Assembly (NCBI GenBank): GCA_003250475.1
Contig: QKGI01000074.1
Coordinates: 1-64,000, forward strand
Origin: Bacteroidota bacterium
Lineage (GTDB): Bacteria; Bacteroidota; Bacteroidia; Bacteroidales; VadinHA17
DNA: 64,000 bases
Reading direction: 5' to 3'
Of the stretch, positions 33,665 through 42,447 are shown piece after piece. The stretch's first letter is position 1. Every line of letters begins with the position of its first letter. The translations under genes and the position numbers were made by a program. Under the pieces are notes generated by a model. The model had not been told where the DNA came from. It searched no databases and saw only the letters and a program-made list of their open reading frames with translations.

Positions 33665-34411
33665 ATGAAACTGTTTAAATCATTGTTGGTAATTGCACTT
33701 ACCCTGTCCTTTGTCGCGTGCGGACCGGGGAAGGATAAAAAGAGCGCCGCGAATAAGTCGGCTGAACCTGAGGTATGGACGACTCTTTTTGACGGGTCCT
33801 CCACAGAGGGATGGCGCAATTATAACAAGGCAACCTTTCCCGAGCAGGGATGGGAGATTGTAGATGGCACTCTGCACTGTATAGGCTCCGGCAAGGGCGA
33901 GGCCGGTGGTAAAGGCGGAGACATCGTTTATGACAAGAAATTCTCAAATTTCGATCTGAAGCTGGAGTGGAAGATTTCGGAAGGAGGCAACAGCGGTGTT
34001 ATGTACCTGGTGCAGGAAGGACCAGAATGGTCAGCACCATGGAAGACAGGTCCTGAAATGCAGATTCTTGATAATGAGCGTCATCCTGACGCCCAGGCAG
34101 GCAAGAACGGAAACCGTATGGCAGGCTCCCTGTACGATCTCATTCCCGCCGTCCCGCAGAATGCCAAACCGGCTGGCGAGTGGAATACAGCCGAGATAAA
34201 AGTGTACAAAGGATCAGTATGGCATATCCAGAATGGTGAAACGGTTCTGGAATATCATATGTGGACACCGGAGTTTAATGCTCTCATCCTTGACAGCAAG
34301 TGGCCCGGAGAAAACCCGGATTGGGCCAATATTGCCACCGAAGGGTTTATTGCTCTTCAGGACCATGGCGATGACGTCTGGTTCAGAAATATCCAGATAA
34401 GGGAACTTTAA
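33665..34411 (+). CDS. DUF1080 lipoprotein (3-keto-glycoside hydrolase-like)
   Basis: 248 residues. The lipoprotein signal ends FVACG with Cys19. A single DUF1080 domain covers about 35-248: WTTLFDGSSTEGWRNYN, FDLKLEWKISEGGNSGVMYL, GPEMQILDNERHPDA and the final GFIALQDHGDDVWFRNIQIR, a concanavalin-like sandwich. Members have been described as acting on 3-keto-glucosides or disaccharides, so the protein probably sits at the outer membrane or periplasm and cleaves the keto-glycoside produced by the upstream oxidoreductase. The pair is followed by an intrinsic terminator. Confidence 0.88.
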   Translation: MKLFKSLLVIALTLSFVACGPGKDKKSAANKSAEPEVWTTLFDGSSTEGWRNYNKATFPEQGWEIVDGTLHCIGSGKGEAGGKGGDIVYDKKFSNFDLKLEWKISEGGNSGVMYLVQEGPEWSAPWKTGPEMQILDNERHPDAQAGKNGNRMAGSLYDLIPAVPQNAKPAGEWNTAEIKVYKGSVWHIQNGETVLEYHMWTPEFNALILDSKWPGENPDWANIATEGFIALQDHGDDVWFRNIQIREL

Positions 34412-34433
34412 GTCAAAGAGCATAGAAGCATGA

Positions 34434-34469
34434 AAGGCGTCAGGAATCATTTCCCGGCGCCTTTTTTTT
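34434..34469 (+). terminator. Intrinsic terminator after DUF1080 gene
   Basis: An eight-base-pair outer stem (AAGGCGTC with GGCGCCTT, one wobble pair) and a four-base inner stem (GGAA with TTCC), followed by a run of eight T. Confidence 0.8.
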
Positions 34470-34509
34470 GGATTCTAACGGCATTTCAGGATTGTCGGAC
34501 GATTGTGCC

Positions 34510-35094
34510 TCAGAGCACCGGATTGCCTTTTAATCCTATCTCCTCAGCCACCTCCCTCATGCCCATGATTGTGTCGGTAATCAGGTCACCGAGATCGACG
34601 CCGAGCATTGCAGCACCTTTCTCGATAACACTCCTGTCCACGCCGGCGGCAAATCTCTTGTCCGACCATTTCTTACGTACTGACCTGGCCTCCATGTCAA
34701 GGATGCTCCTCGAAGGTCTGACAAGGGCACTGGTAGTCACCAGGCCAGTCAATTCATCGATGGCGAAAAGAGTCCTTTCAAGTAGTGAAACAGGCTCCGT
34801 ATCAGAGCATATGCCATAACCATGACTTATTACAGCCCTTATATATTCCTCAGGCCAGCCCTCATCCCTCATTATCCTTTCAGTCATTGTGCAATGCTGA
34901 TCAGGGTACATCTCATAATCCAGGTCGTGAATCAATCCTATAACACCCCATTTCTCCTCGTCCTCACCGTGCTTGCGTGCCATATATCTCATCACTGCCT
35001 CCACGGAAAGAGCATGTTTGTAGAGACTGTCGGAGGTGTTGTACTTGCGGAACAGCTCAAGAGCTTCGTTCCTTGTTGGTTTTGTTCCTGTCAT
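34510..35094 (-). CDS. HD-domain phosphohydrolase-like protein
   Basis: 194 residues. The HD fold is visible: His27 in KHALSVEAVMRYMARKHGE, His56-Asp57 in WGVIGLIHDLDYEMYPDQH, then a further His in AVISHGYG and Asp in FAIDELTGLV. These residues bind one or two metal ions in HD phosphohydrolases. This stand-alone size class is common in bacteria and clostridia and is usually annotated as HDIG or hydrolase without a proven substrate. It is monocistronic; a repeat tract covers its upstream region. Cytoplasmic. Confidence 0.87.
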   Translation of the reverse strand: MTGTKPTRNEALELFRKYNTSDSLYKHALSVEAVMRYMARKHGEDEEKWGVIGLIHDLDYEMYPDQHCTMTERIMRDEGWPEEYIRAVISHGYGICSDTEPVSLLERTLFAIDELTGLVTTSALVRPSRSILDMEARSVRKKWSDKRFAAGVDRSVIEKGAAMLGVDLGDLITDTIMGMREVAEEIGLKGNPVL

Positions 35095-35106
35095 TGTATT
35101 TGGATT

Positions 35107-35250
35107 AGGTCTGAAGGTCTGGGGTCATGCAGTCGTGCAGTCTTGCGGTCATGCAGTCTTGTTATCATGCGGTCATGTAGTCATTCGGAGCATAGCGGGG
35201 ATCCGCGACTGTAAGGTCGGGACTGTCTTGCTGTCTGAAGGTCTCAGGGG
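35107..35250. repeat. Intergenic repeat tract: 8-bp tandem units flanked by a shared 15-bp motif
   Basis: Eight units of eight bases in register at 35124-35187, consensus GTCATGCA (units GTCATGCA, GTCGTGCA, GTCTTGCG, GTCATGCA, GTCTTGTT, ATCATGCG, GTCATGTA, GTCATTCG). Just before them, 35107-35126 reads AGGTCTGAAGGTCTGGGGTC, which is the reverse complement of the 15-bp repeat family at 28296-28401; a second degenerate copy (CTGTCTGAAGGTCTCAG) is at 35231-35247. The tract fills the upstream region of the HD gene and the space after the C25 protease gene. No gene is seen in it. Confidence 0.85.
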
Positions 35251-35273
35251 AGAGGGAGTCATTTGCCAGGGGG

Positions 35274-38200
35274 TCATGTTTTAATCACTTTCACGGTAGT
35301 ATTTTTTCCTCCTATGTTGATCCTGAGTGTGTAAACGCCGTTTGCCAGGTGACGGCATCCGAACGGTATCCTGTTTCTTCCGGGAAGAAGTGCGAATGAC
35401 GACTTCATTACAATTCTTCCGCCGGAATCAATTAGTTCAGCAGATGCCATTTGTTCACCCTCAAAATCCAGTTCAAGGATAAAACTCTCCTTGAAAGGGT
35501 TGGGTATTATGTTCATGGATTCTTTGGGAATCTCCATACCGGTTCCTGACCTGATAAATGATACATACGCGGTATCATTGCCGGCGTATCCATCTTCCGG
35601 AAGCCGGCTGATGACATAAATAAGATAGTTTACATCGGACTGCAGTGAGCATTTTTGTCTGAATACAACATCGACGGTATCGCCAGGATCAATCTTCTGG
35701 TAAAAAGTTTCATTGACAAGCTCCCCGTCATTTATCCTGTATGCCAGGGGAAAGCTCGTAAGGGCCGTACGTCCGAAATTTATCACTCTACCGGATATTG
35801 CTATGTCATTGAGAACGGCAGAAGCCGGTGGGGGATAAACAGAATCAATATGTAAGTCAGCATCCAGAAATGAAATGTCAGGAAAGGTTATTTTGTCTAT
35901 CCAGGCTGCATCCAATCCTTCGGATATTGAGACATCCTTCTTATATACCCACTCAAGCAGATGAACACCCGGATCCAGGACTTTCTTTCTCACTGTCCAG
36001 GGTTTGTCTCCTGATATCTCAAGGTCTGCAACGCTATCGACCCTGAATGTCATAATATCATAATTGGATTCTGATGAAACCCTGGCATAAAATGACAGAG
36101 TATCCGCAACAGGGTTGTTGACATAGATCGACAGCACAGTCTCCGTTTTGTCTGGTATTATGGCTGACCTGGCCGAGCAGACGTTTTCATATGAGGTCAT
36201 TGAGGTAATGGTCCAGGGGTAATCTTCGGAGCGTATCCATGGGAATACGTCGAACCTGTTAAACTCCCATGTTTCTCGGGTCTTGCCCGTGCTTATAGAC
36301 CATGAGCCTCCTGTTTCATATTTGCCGCACACAAAATCCACATTGAAAGGAATGACCCTGCCCGGGGCAGCGAGAATCGAAATGTCAGCAACGAAACTTA
36401 TAATTTTTTCTTCGCCGGGTTTTACAGTATCGGTAGGTAGTGTCGGTTCAGTAATATTAAGGAACGGGTCAGTGGTGGTGAGGGTCACTTCACCCGAGGC
36501 TGCAGATGACCCTTCATTTTTGATCCTGACATTAATATGTATCGTCTCTCCCGGATCAGGAAGGAAGTTGGAGTTTCCCGGGGAGGAGTCATCATGAACA
36601 GCAGAGATGATCTTAAGCTGTGGGGCACGTATGGTCATATCTATGCCGAAAGGATATTCATCACCGTTATTGCTGAGATTCAGGAGAAGGGAGGCAAACT
36701 CCCCGTCTTCTGCATCGTCAGAAAGGCTGAACACAAAGCTGCCGGAAATGGTATACGAGGCTCCCGGCAGCAGTATGCCTATATCTGCATAACCCGATTC
36801 AACTGATACCGGGCCGGAGTTTGGTGCAAGGGTTGCAGTAAGGTGTGATGATGCTGTCTCTCCCAGGTTACGGATCGTTACCTTCAGGTTTATTGTCTCA
36901 CCGTAATCCGGGACACCGTTGCTGTTACCTGCCGAATCATCGAAGAGAATATCACCGGCAGTAATAAATACGCCGCTCACCGGGGCAAAGTGTATAGTCT
37001 TCATAAACGGCACTTTGTTTTGTCCTGTGACAACAACCAGGCATGAGTCCTTTACGCCTTCCGGTATCGAAAGGGAGACGTTGCCGGAAGGGCTGACGAA
37101 ACTTGCGTCCCACAGGGTGTCAAAATCCGACAGTGCAGCATAGGCAAACGGTTCGCAGAAGAAATCGAGAGCCTCCAGCGTGCCAGGGAGAGTGTCAGCG
37201 ATTGATATGGAGAATGTGTCAGGCCTGCCAATAACAGGGGTAAGTGAAGGATCTCCGAGCAGAATGTATGTTTCCCAGTAGTATTTCTTCCTCGAGCTTG
37301 TACTTGCTGAGACTGCCATGTTACCTGAGAAATTGATCTGCCCCATGGGGGAATACCATTCCCCGGGAGGCTCGCTGTTAGAATGAAAGAGCCGGTCAAA
37401 AGCGCCGAGGCCGGATGTTTCATAAGAGGCATCAAGTGCAGGGATCCCGGGACCGACAGCCCAGAAGAAATCCTCTGCCCAGTATGAATCATTGGTACAT
37501 CCTATATATCCAAGGGCACCCTTTTCAGGGGTCGAAACCATTGAAGTCCCGAAACAGGGGGTTACATTTATCTGTGCAGTACGGCACGCATTGGCTATTA
37601 TCAGTGGATATTCACCGGTGTTTGTCAGGTCCTTCACCATGGAGGCACTGAAGAGAGGATCACTGAATCCGGTAGCCTCTCCGTGTCCGGTATAGTTTAG
37701 AAGGCAAAGCCCTTTGTTGAATACCGTTTTAAGCGAATCATCCTTAAACTGGGATTCCGGGTACAGCCACTTATAGGTTTTCAGAGATGTATCTGACCCA
37801 AGATAATTATTGTAGAGGTAGTTTACCTGACCGTTCATGTAAAGCTCATAACCGGGTGCATTGCCAGCGGTTGCCACCGCTGCAGACCAGAAGTTGTTTG
37901 ATGGGTCATGGTTAAATGTCTCGTAGTCGATAATTTTTTTAACCATACCCTTCAATTGTGTCGTGTCACTGGCAGGCAGTCTTCCTATAAACAACTCCGG
38001 TATGTAATCACCTCCGCCGTCAAACTCGCCGTAATACAGGTCTGAAACATAATTCGTCCCACGCGATGTGGGTATTATTGAAGGATCGCCGGCAATAAGC
38101 AGGTACTGTACCGGGACCCCGGAAGCTACAGAGTTTAAATATATATCGGTGATCTTTTTCTTAAGGTAATAGTAGACCGTATCAGCCGGTCCGCTCTGCT

Positions 38201-39008
38201 TATAGACCACTGTGCTTTGTATTCCTTTAAGCATCTTCCATCTTATAAGAGGTTTGAGGTGCTTCGCGAATACAGAGTCGGTTACAATAATCATATTAAC
38301 AGGTCTGTCAGTATATCCTGTAATGTATGCATCTGACACATAACCACCTTTGTCAGCCTGGACAAGATCCTGATCACTGCCTTTGGATTCCGATGGCTCG
38401 TATGTGATATTAAGTTCCATCGAGGTAATGAGATCTACTGACCCGCCGGCAGGGTCATAAAATGCAGGATAAACAGCTATGTTTGCAAGTCTGCGTCCTC
38501 TGTATATGCCTTCATGGCTAATAATAACTGTATCATGCCCGATGATCCCCCTTGAGTCATATACCTTTGCATCTTTTACTCTTACCTTTTCATCCTGCGT
38601 CTCGTTTTTGGTTCTTGCCGGTTGTGACGGAAAGATCTCGGCATGACCCCTGGCATAGTTTTTCAACTTTATCCTGCGGGAGCTGACGCCTGAGAGAGTA
38701 ACGCGGATGTCCATACCGTCGGGGAGCTCCACCAGCCTGCTGTATACGGGCAGCTCCGGTTTTCCAGTCTCAGAGGTTAAGTGATGGCCGGGAAGGAAAA
38801 GCCGGAGATAGGTGCCGGTTGGATCATCAATCTCCCTGAAAACCGGCTCCTGCGTGCGGTAAGAGATGCCCGTGGGGTGTGAGGTTACAGCTCCCGCACC
38901 GTGTGCACTGCCAGATCGTACTAAAGGATCCTGTGAATGTACTCCGGGCCGGTTAACCAGCATCAATAAAGCTGTAAGCAGAACAATAGCTCTGTTGTTT
39001 ACCCTCAT
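35274..39008 (-). CDS. Gingipain-like C25 cysteine peptidase with type IX secretion signal
   Basis: 1244 residues from the Met at 39008 (MRVNNRAIVLLTALLMLV), which gives a proper signal peptide; the frame runs 18 codons further up to 39062. After a propeptide-like region (about 50-230) comes the C25 catalytic domain with GHG (His at 37683-37685) and NACRTA (Cys at 37584-37586). The His-Cys spacing of 33 residues equals that of gingipain R (His211, Cys244). Several Ig-like/CARDB-like beta domains follow, and the last 75 residues are a type A Por sorting domain (NIIPNPFKESF ... GGRIVM ... NGVYTLRI). It is secreted to the cell surface. It is divergent from the SpoIIE gene. Confidence 0.9.
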   Translation of the reverse strand: MRVNNRAIVLLTALLMLVNRPGVHSQDPLVRSGSAHGAGAVTSHPTGISYRTQEPVFREIDDPTGTYLRLFLPGHHLTSETGKPELPVYSRLVELPDGMDIRVTLSGVSSRRIKLKNYARGHAEIFPSQPARTKNETQDEKVRVKDAKVYDSRGIIGHDTVIISHEGIYRGRRLANIAVYPAFYDPAGGSVDLITSMELNITYEPSESKGSDQDLVQADKGGYVSDAYITGYTDRPVNMIIVTDSVFAKHLKPLIRWKMLKGIQSTVVYKQSGPADTVYYYLKKKITDIYLNSVASGVPVQYLLIAGDPSIIPTSRGTNYVSDLYYGEFDGGGDYIPELFIGRLPASDTTQLKGMVKKIIDYETFNHDPSNNFWSAAVATAGNAPGYELYMNGQVNYLYNNYLGSDTSLKTYKWLYPESQFKDDSLKTVFNKGLCLLNYTGHGEATGFSDPLFSASMVKDLTNTGEYPLIIANACRTAQINVTPCFGTSMVSTPEKGALGYIGCTNDSYWAEDFFWAVGPGIPALDASYETSGLGAFDRLFHSNSEPPGEWYSPMGQINFSGNMAVSASTSSRKKYYWETYILLGDPSLTPVIGRPDTFSISIADTLPGTLEALDFFCEPFAYAALSDFDTLWDASFVSPSGNVSLSIPEGVKDSCLVVVTGQNKVPFMKTIHFAPVSGVFITAGDILFDDSAGNSNGVPDYGETINLKVTIRNLGETASSHLTATLAPNSGPVSVESGYADIGILLPGASYTISGSFVFSLSDDAEDGEFASLLLNLSNNGDEYPFGIDMTIRAPQLKIISAVHDDSSPGNSNFLPDPGETIHINVRIKNEGSSAASGEVTLTTTDPFLNITEPTLPTDTVKPGEEKIISFVADISILAAPGRVIPFNVDFVCGKYETGGSWSISTGKTRETWEFNRFDVFPWIRSEDYPWTITSMTSYENVCSARSAIIPDKTETVLSIYVNNPVADTLSFYARVSSESNYDIMTFRVDSVADLEISGDKPWTVRKKVLDPGVHLLEWVYKKDVSISEGLDAAWIDKITFPDISFLDADLHIDSVYPPPASAVLNDIAISGRVINFGRTALTSFPLAYRINDGELVNETFYQKIDPGDTVDVVFRQKCSLQSDVNYLIYVISRLPEDGYAGNDTAYVSFIRSGTGMEIPKESMNIIPNPFKESFILELDFEGEQMASAELIDSGGRIVMKSSFALLPGRNRIPFGCRHLANGVYTLRINIGGKNTTVKVIKT

Positions 39009-39132
39009 AACCTGAATATACGAAGCCAAGATAATTAAAAAAAGTCTCAAATCGAATGCCAAAGCTGCCTGCCGTAGTTATTCAATTTGAATTTGTATAT
39101 TTAACTTTTAATTCAATGAAATTGTTCAAAGA

Positions 39133-42100
39133 ATGAAGAAAGGACTTCTGCTTATCGGATTCCTTTTAGTCTACTCATTAACAGCCCGATCACAAATCAA
39201 CAAAACAGGAACGCCGTTGATCAGCTGGTTTGATGCTGCCGACACCCCCGGTGACCTCTGCAACCTCAGTATAACGATGGACAAAAGGGGTGTGATGTTC
39301 TTCGGCAATGAGACTAACGGGATAGTCACCTATGACGGATCTTCCTGGGATATGATAAGCATGAACAACCCTCAGAAAGTCATCTCCCTGGCTACTGATA
39401 CAAGAGGTATAGTATATGTCGGCGGTGAGAGTGATTTTGGATTCCTTCAGCCTGATCTTACAGGACGACTGGCATTCTGCTCCCTTGCCCCGAAAACTCC
39501 AGGTCAGGCGACTCCCGGGGGAAGATCACCTGTAACATCCATTGCATCAGACAGTAACAAGGTTTATTTTGCCGATGGAAGAGGTTTGTACATTTACGAT
39601 ATCCGGCGCGATACAGTCGCATTCGTCGATCTGGCAAATGATTATGATCTCCAGAATGCAGGCAGGCTGGTCATTATAGACAGACGAATAATTATTGCCG
39701 ATAATATAGCCGGACTTTTTGAATATGCTGAGGGAAAGATCACTCCACTGCCAGGGGGTGACCAGCTCAGACTGACACGTTTTGTCAGATTACTCCCGTA
39801 TGACAGTGATAATATCCTGATAGGTACTGTGGATAAAGGTCTTGTTACCTTCAACCTTAAGGCAGGGACCCTCAACAATCGCTTCCTTGAGCAGGATGAC
39901 AACAGCAGGCTCATGAAAACCACCCTGACTGACGTTGCGATACTTCCAGGAAGCATGATCGCAGCAGGGCTGGCTGATGGCGGAGGGGTTTATATTTTCA
40001 GTCACGACGGCAGGTTACTGCAACATATATCCGACAGAACAACCCCGATACGGGAATCGTCAGTGACATCCATGTATTGTGATTATACCTCAAACTCTCA
40101 GCTTTGGTTTTGCACAAAAGGATTGATAAACAGGGCTTATGTCTCTCTGCCGGCCAGTGAGTTTGGCAATGAGGCGGGTATAATTTCCGTCGCAGGCAGT
40201 TTTGCTGAGTTTCGTGATTCTGTTTACACCGGAACGGATGCTGGTCTGTACAAGAACTATGCAGACCTGTCAGGCGTGATGCGATTCCGGAAACTTGAAC
40301 ATACCGGCACCAGGATTAATGCTCTGGTTACAACGAACTTACCTGACGGAGAGGTGCTGCTTTCAGCTACAGATGACGGGCTCTGGCAGACGGATGAGTC
40401 AGGAGACATGCTATTCATCCTTAAAGGGGTCCATCTGACTGCTGTCAGCCCGGATGCTGACAGTGACCTGCTGGTTACCGGTTCAGATGATGGTATTATA
40501 AGAACGCTGGAACACTCTGCAGGCTTGTGGAAAGTGAAAAACACATGCCGGGGCGGGGAGGTGACCGGGTATGTAAAGGCCATAATCCGGTCTGATACAG
40601 GTGAATGGTGGATACAGACGACATCCCCATCCTCAGTCATCAGGATGAATTGCGAAGCTTCAGATACTACTTTTACACTTTATGGCCGTGGGAGGGGAAT
40701 CGGATGCGACACTATCAGCAATATGATCCGGATTGACAACAGTCTCTATCTCTGTACCGGGAAAGGTCTTTTCCGGTTTAACCCGGATGATGACACCTTT
40801 GTTAGAGATCATGATCTCATTGGGAATACATTTGACAATATCGCTGTCAACAATCTCATTAAAACACCGGAAGGTGATGTTTTCCTTTCAGGATTTGATA
40901 CCCGTAATTTTAATGCACTGGTAAGAACCACACGGCAGGGACATATTGTATTCAGGAGGCAGTTTGACTTCCTTCCGGATGTTCCCACGACAGGTATGGC
41001 TTTCATACAGGGTAATATATGGATTGCCAAGGGCAGGAGCATCTTCGTAATCGACAATACAAAACTTGGCTTCAGTTATGGCGCCTTCAGCGTTTTCTTT
41101 ACACGTATCGCTTCCGGCAGGAAACTTTTGATGGACGGTTCATTTTACACCCTCACTGCTGAGGGCATCCGAGTCCAGTCAGCCTGCCAGCCGGAAGATG
41201 CAGATATGGTACTGAGCCACACTGATAATAATATTACCTTCAGATGGACAACCACCTCTTATGTGGGTGAAGAAAATACCGTTTACCGTTGCAGGCTTGA
41301 TCCGTTTGACAAAAACTGGTCTGATTGGCAGGATCGTACTTACAGCGACTACACCAACCTTCCTCCGGGCGACTATACTTTCAGGCTGATGGCAAAGACC
41401 ATAACCGGCCTGGACAGTGAAGAACGTACTTGTTCATTCTCCGTAAAGAGACCATGGTATTTGTCGTTACCGGCTGTTATCCTGTATATTGCTGCTTTAT
41501 CTGTTATTCTCTTTGTGGTAATCAGTCGCTTCTTGAGAAAGATTAAGAAGCTGAACGCAAGACTTGACAATCTGCTCACCAGGCGGAGCGAGGCGGTTGA
41601 AAGGAGAGATGAGGAGATGGTATCACTTGAGCATTATTCGGCAATACTGCTTGAGGCTCTTCAGCCCTCTGAGAAGACTCTTGGCGGGGTATTTCCCAAT
41701 AGCTTCATCATGAGTAAACCACAGCTTGGTGTCAGCGGCGATTTCCGCTGGATGAAGTGCAGGCCGGGCAACTGTACCCTGGCCGTCGGAGACTGTACAG
41801 GTCACGGGGTATCATCAGCTCTCACCATCCTTACTATACTTACCCTGCTGGATGAGAAAGCCTCCGGTGAAGAAACAACCGGGCCATCAGCGATGCTGAG
41901 TTTCCTGCATGAGAGACTGGCGGAGATACATGACGCATCATCAAAGCCGCAACCGGGTCATGGCGGCACTGATATTGCGATGCTTGCCATCGACCGTGAC
42001 CAGATGAGTGCTGAATTTGCCGGCGCAGCACTACAGTGTTACAAGGTGACGGAGATGAGCAATGCCGATGTGGTAAAATGGAAGAATGGCGAACAGGATA

Positions 42101-42444
42101 ATGACATCGCTACATTTACTGATGGCAAGTACCGGCTCGAAACAGTGGCAGGTGACAGGATGCCGCTGGGGACAAGTATCACGGGAACACGTGTTTTTAC
42201 AAGTCACGAGTGGAAACTGGAGCGTGATACATCATATTATATATTTACGGACGGTTACACCGACCAGTTCAATGGTGTTACCGGCAAGAAGTTCATGAAG
42301 AAGAACTTCAGGAAGCTGATACTGGATATTCAAAGGTACCCCATGAGAAAGCAAAAAGAGATTCTTGAAGAACGCCTCGGAAGCTGGATGGGTGCGTCAC
42401 CCCAGACAGATGATATAACGATTGTCGGGTTCAGGATTGACTAG
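39133..42444 (+). CDS. Membrane SpoIIE-type phosphatase with periplasmic propeller sensor
   Basis: 1103 residues. A signal sequence (1-20) exports a large N-terminal region of beta-propeller repeats (about 30-690; for example DDGLWQTDES and TGKGLFRFNPDD), then a Y_Y_Y domain (about 690-770, NWSDWQDRTYSDYTNLPPGD), one transmembrane helix (about 778-798), a coiled coil (800-835) and a cytoplasmic PP2C/SpoIIE domain to the end (GVSGDFRW, AVGDCTGHGVSSAL, YIFTDGYTDQFNG). It resembles a hybrid two-component sensor in which the kinase is replaced by a phosphatase. It may dephosphorylate an anti-anti-sigma factor; no such gene is adjacent. Ligand unknown. Confidence 0.9.
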   Translation: MKKGLLLIGFLLVYSLTARSQINKTGTPLISWFDAADTPGDLCNLSITMDKRGVMFFGNETNGIVTYDGSSWDMISMNNPQKVISLATDTRGIVYVGGESDFGFLQPDLTGRLAFCSLAPKTPGQATPGGRSPVTSIASDSNKVYFADGRGLYIYDIRRDTVAFVDLANDYDLQNAGRLVIIDRRIIIADNIAGLFEYAEGKITPLPGGDQLRLTRFVRLLPYDSDNILIGTVDKGLVTFNLKAGTLNNRFLEQDDNSRLMKTTLTDVAILPGSMIAAGLADGGGVYIFSHDGRLLQHISDRTTPIRESSVTSMYCDYTSNSQLWFCTKGLINRAYVSLPASEFGNEAGIISVAGSFAEFRDSVYTGTDAGLYKNYADLSGVMRFRKLEHTGTRINALVTTNLPDGEVLLSATDDGLWQTDESGDMLFILKGVHLTAVSPDADSDLLVTGSDDGIIRTLEHSAGLWKVKNTCRGGEVTGYVKAIIRSDTGEWWIQTTSPSSVIRMNCEASDTTFTLYGRGRGIGCDTISNMIRIDNSLYLCTGKGLFRFNPDDDTFVRDHDLIGNTFDNIAVNNLIKTPEGDVFLSGFDTRNFNALVRTTRQGHIVFRRQFDFLPDVPTTGMAFIQGNIWIAKGRSIFVIDNTKLGFSYGAFSVFFTRIASGRKLLMDGSFYTLTAEGIRVQSACQPEDADMVLSHTDNNITFRWTTTSYVGEENTVYRCRLDPFDKNWSDWQDRTYSDYTNLPPGDYTFRLMAKTITGLDSEERTCSFSVKRPWYLSLPAVILYIAALSVILFVVISRFLRKIKKLNARLDNLLTRRSEAVERRDEEMVSLEHYSAILLEALQPSEKTLGGVFPNSFIMSKPQLGVSGDFRWMKCRPGNCTLAVGDCTGHGVSSALTILTILTLLDEKASGEETTGPSAMLSFLHERLAEIHDASSKPQPGHGGTDIAMLAIDRDQMSAEFAGAALQCYKVTEMSNADVVKWKNGEQDNDIATFTDGKYRLETVAGDRMPLGTSITGTRVFTSHEWKLERDTSYYIFTDGYTDQFNGVTGKKFMKKNFRKLILDIQRYPMRKQKEILEERLGSWMGASPQTDDITIVGFRID

Positions 42445-42447
42445 TTG

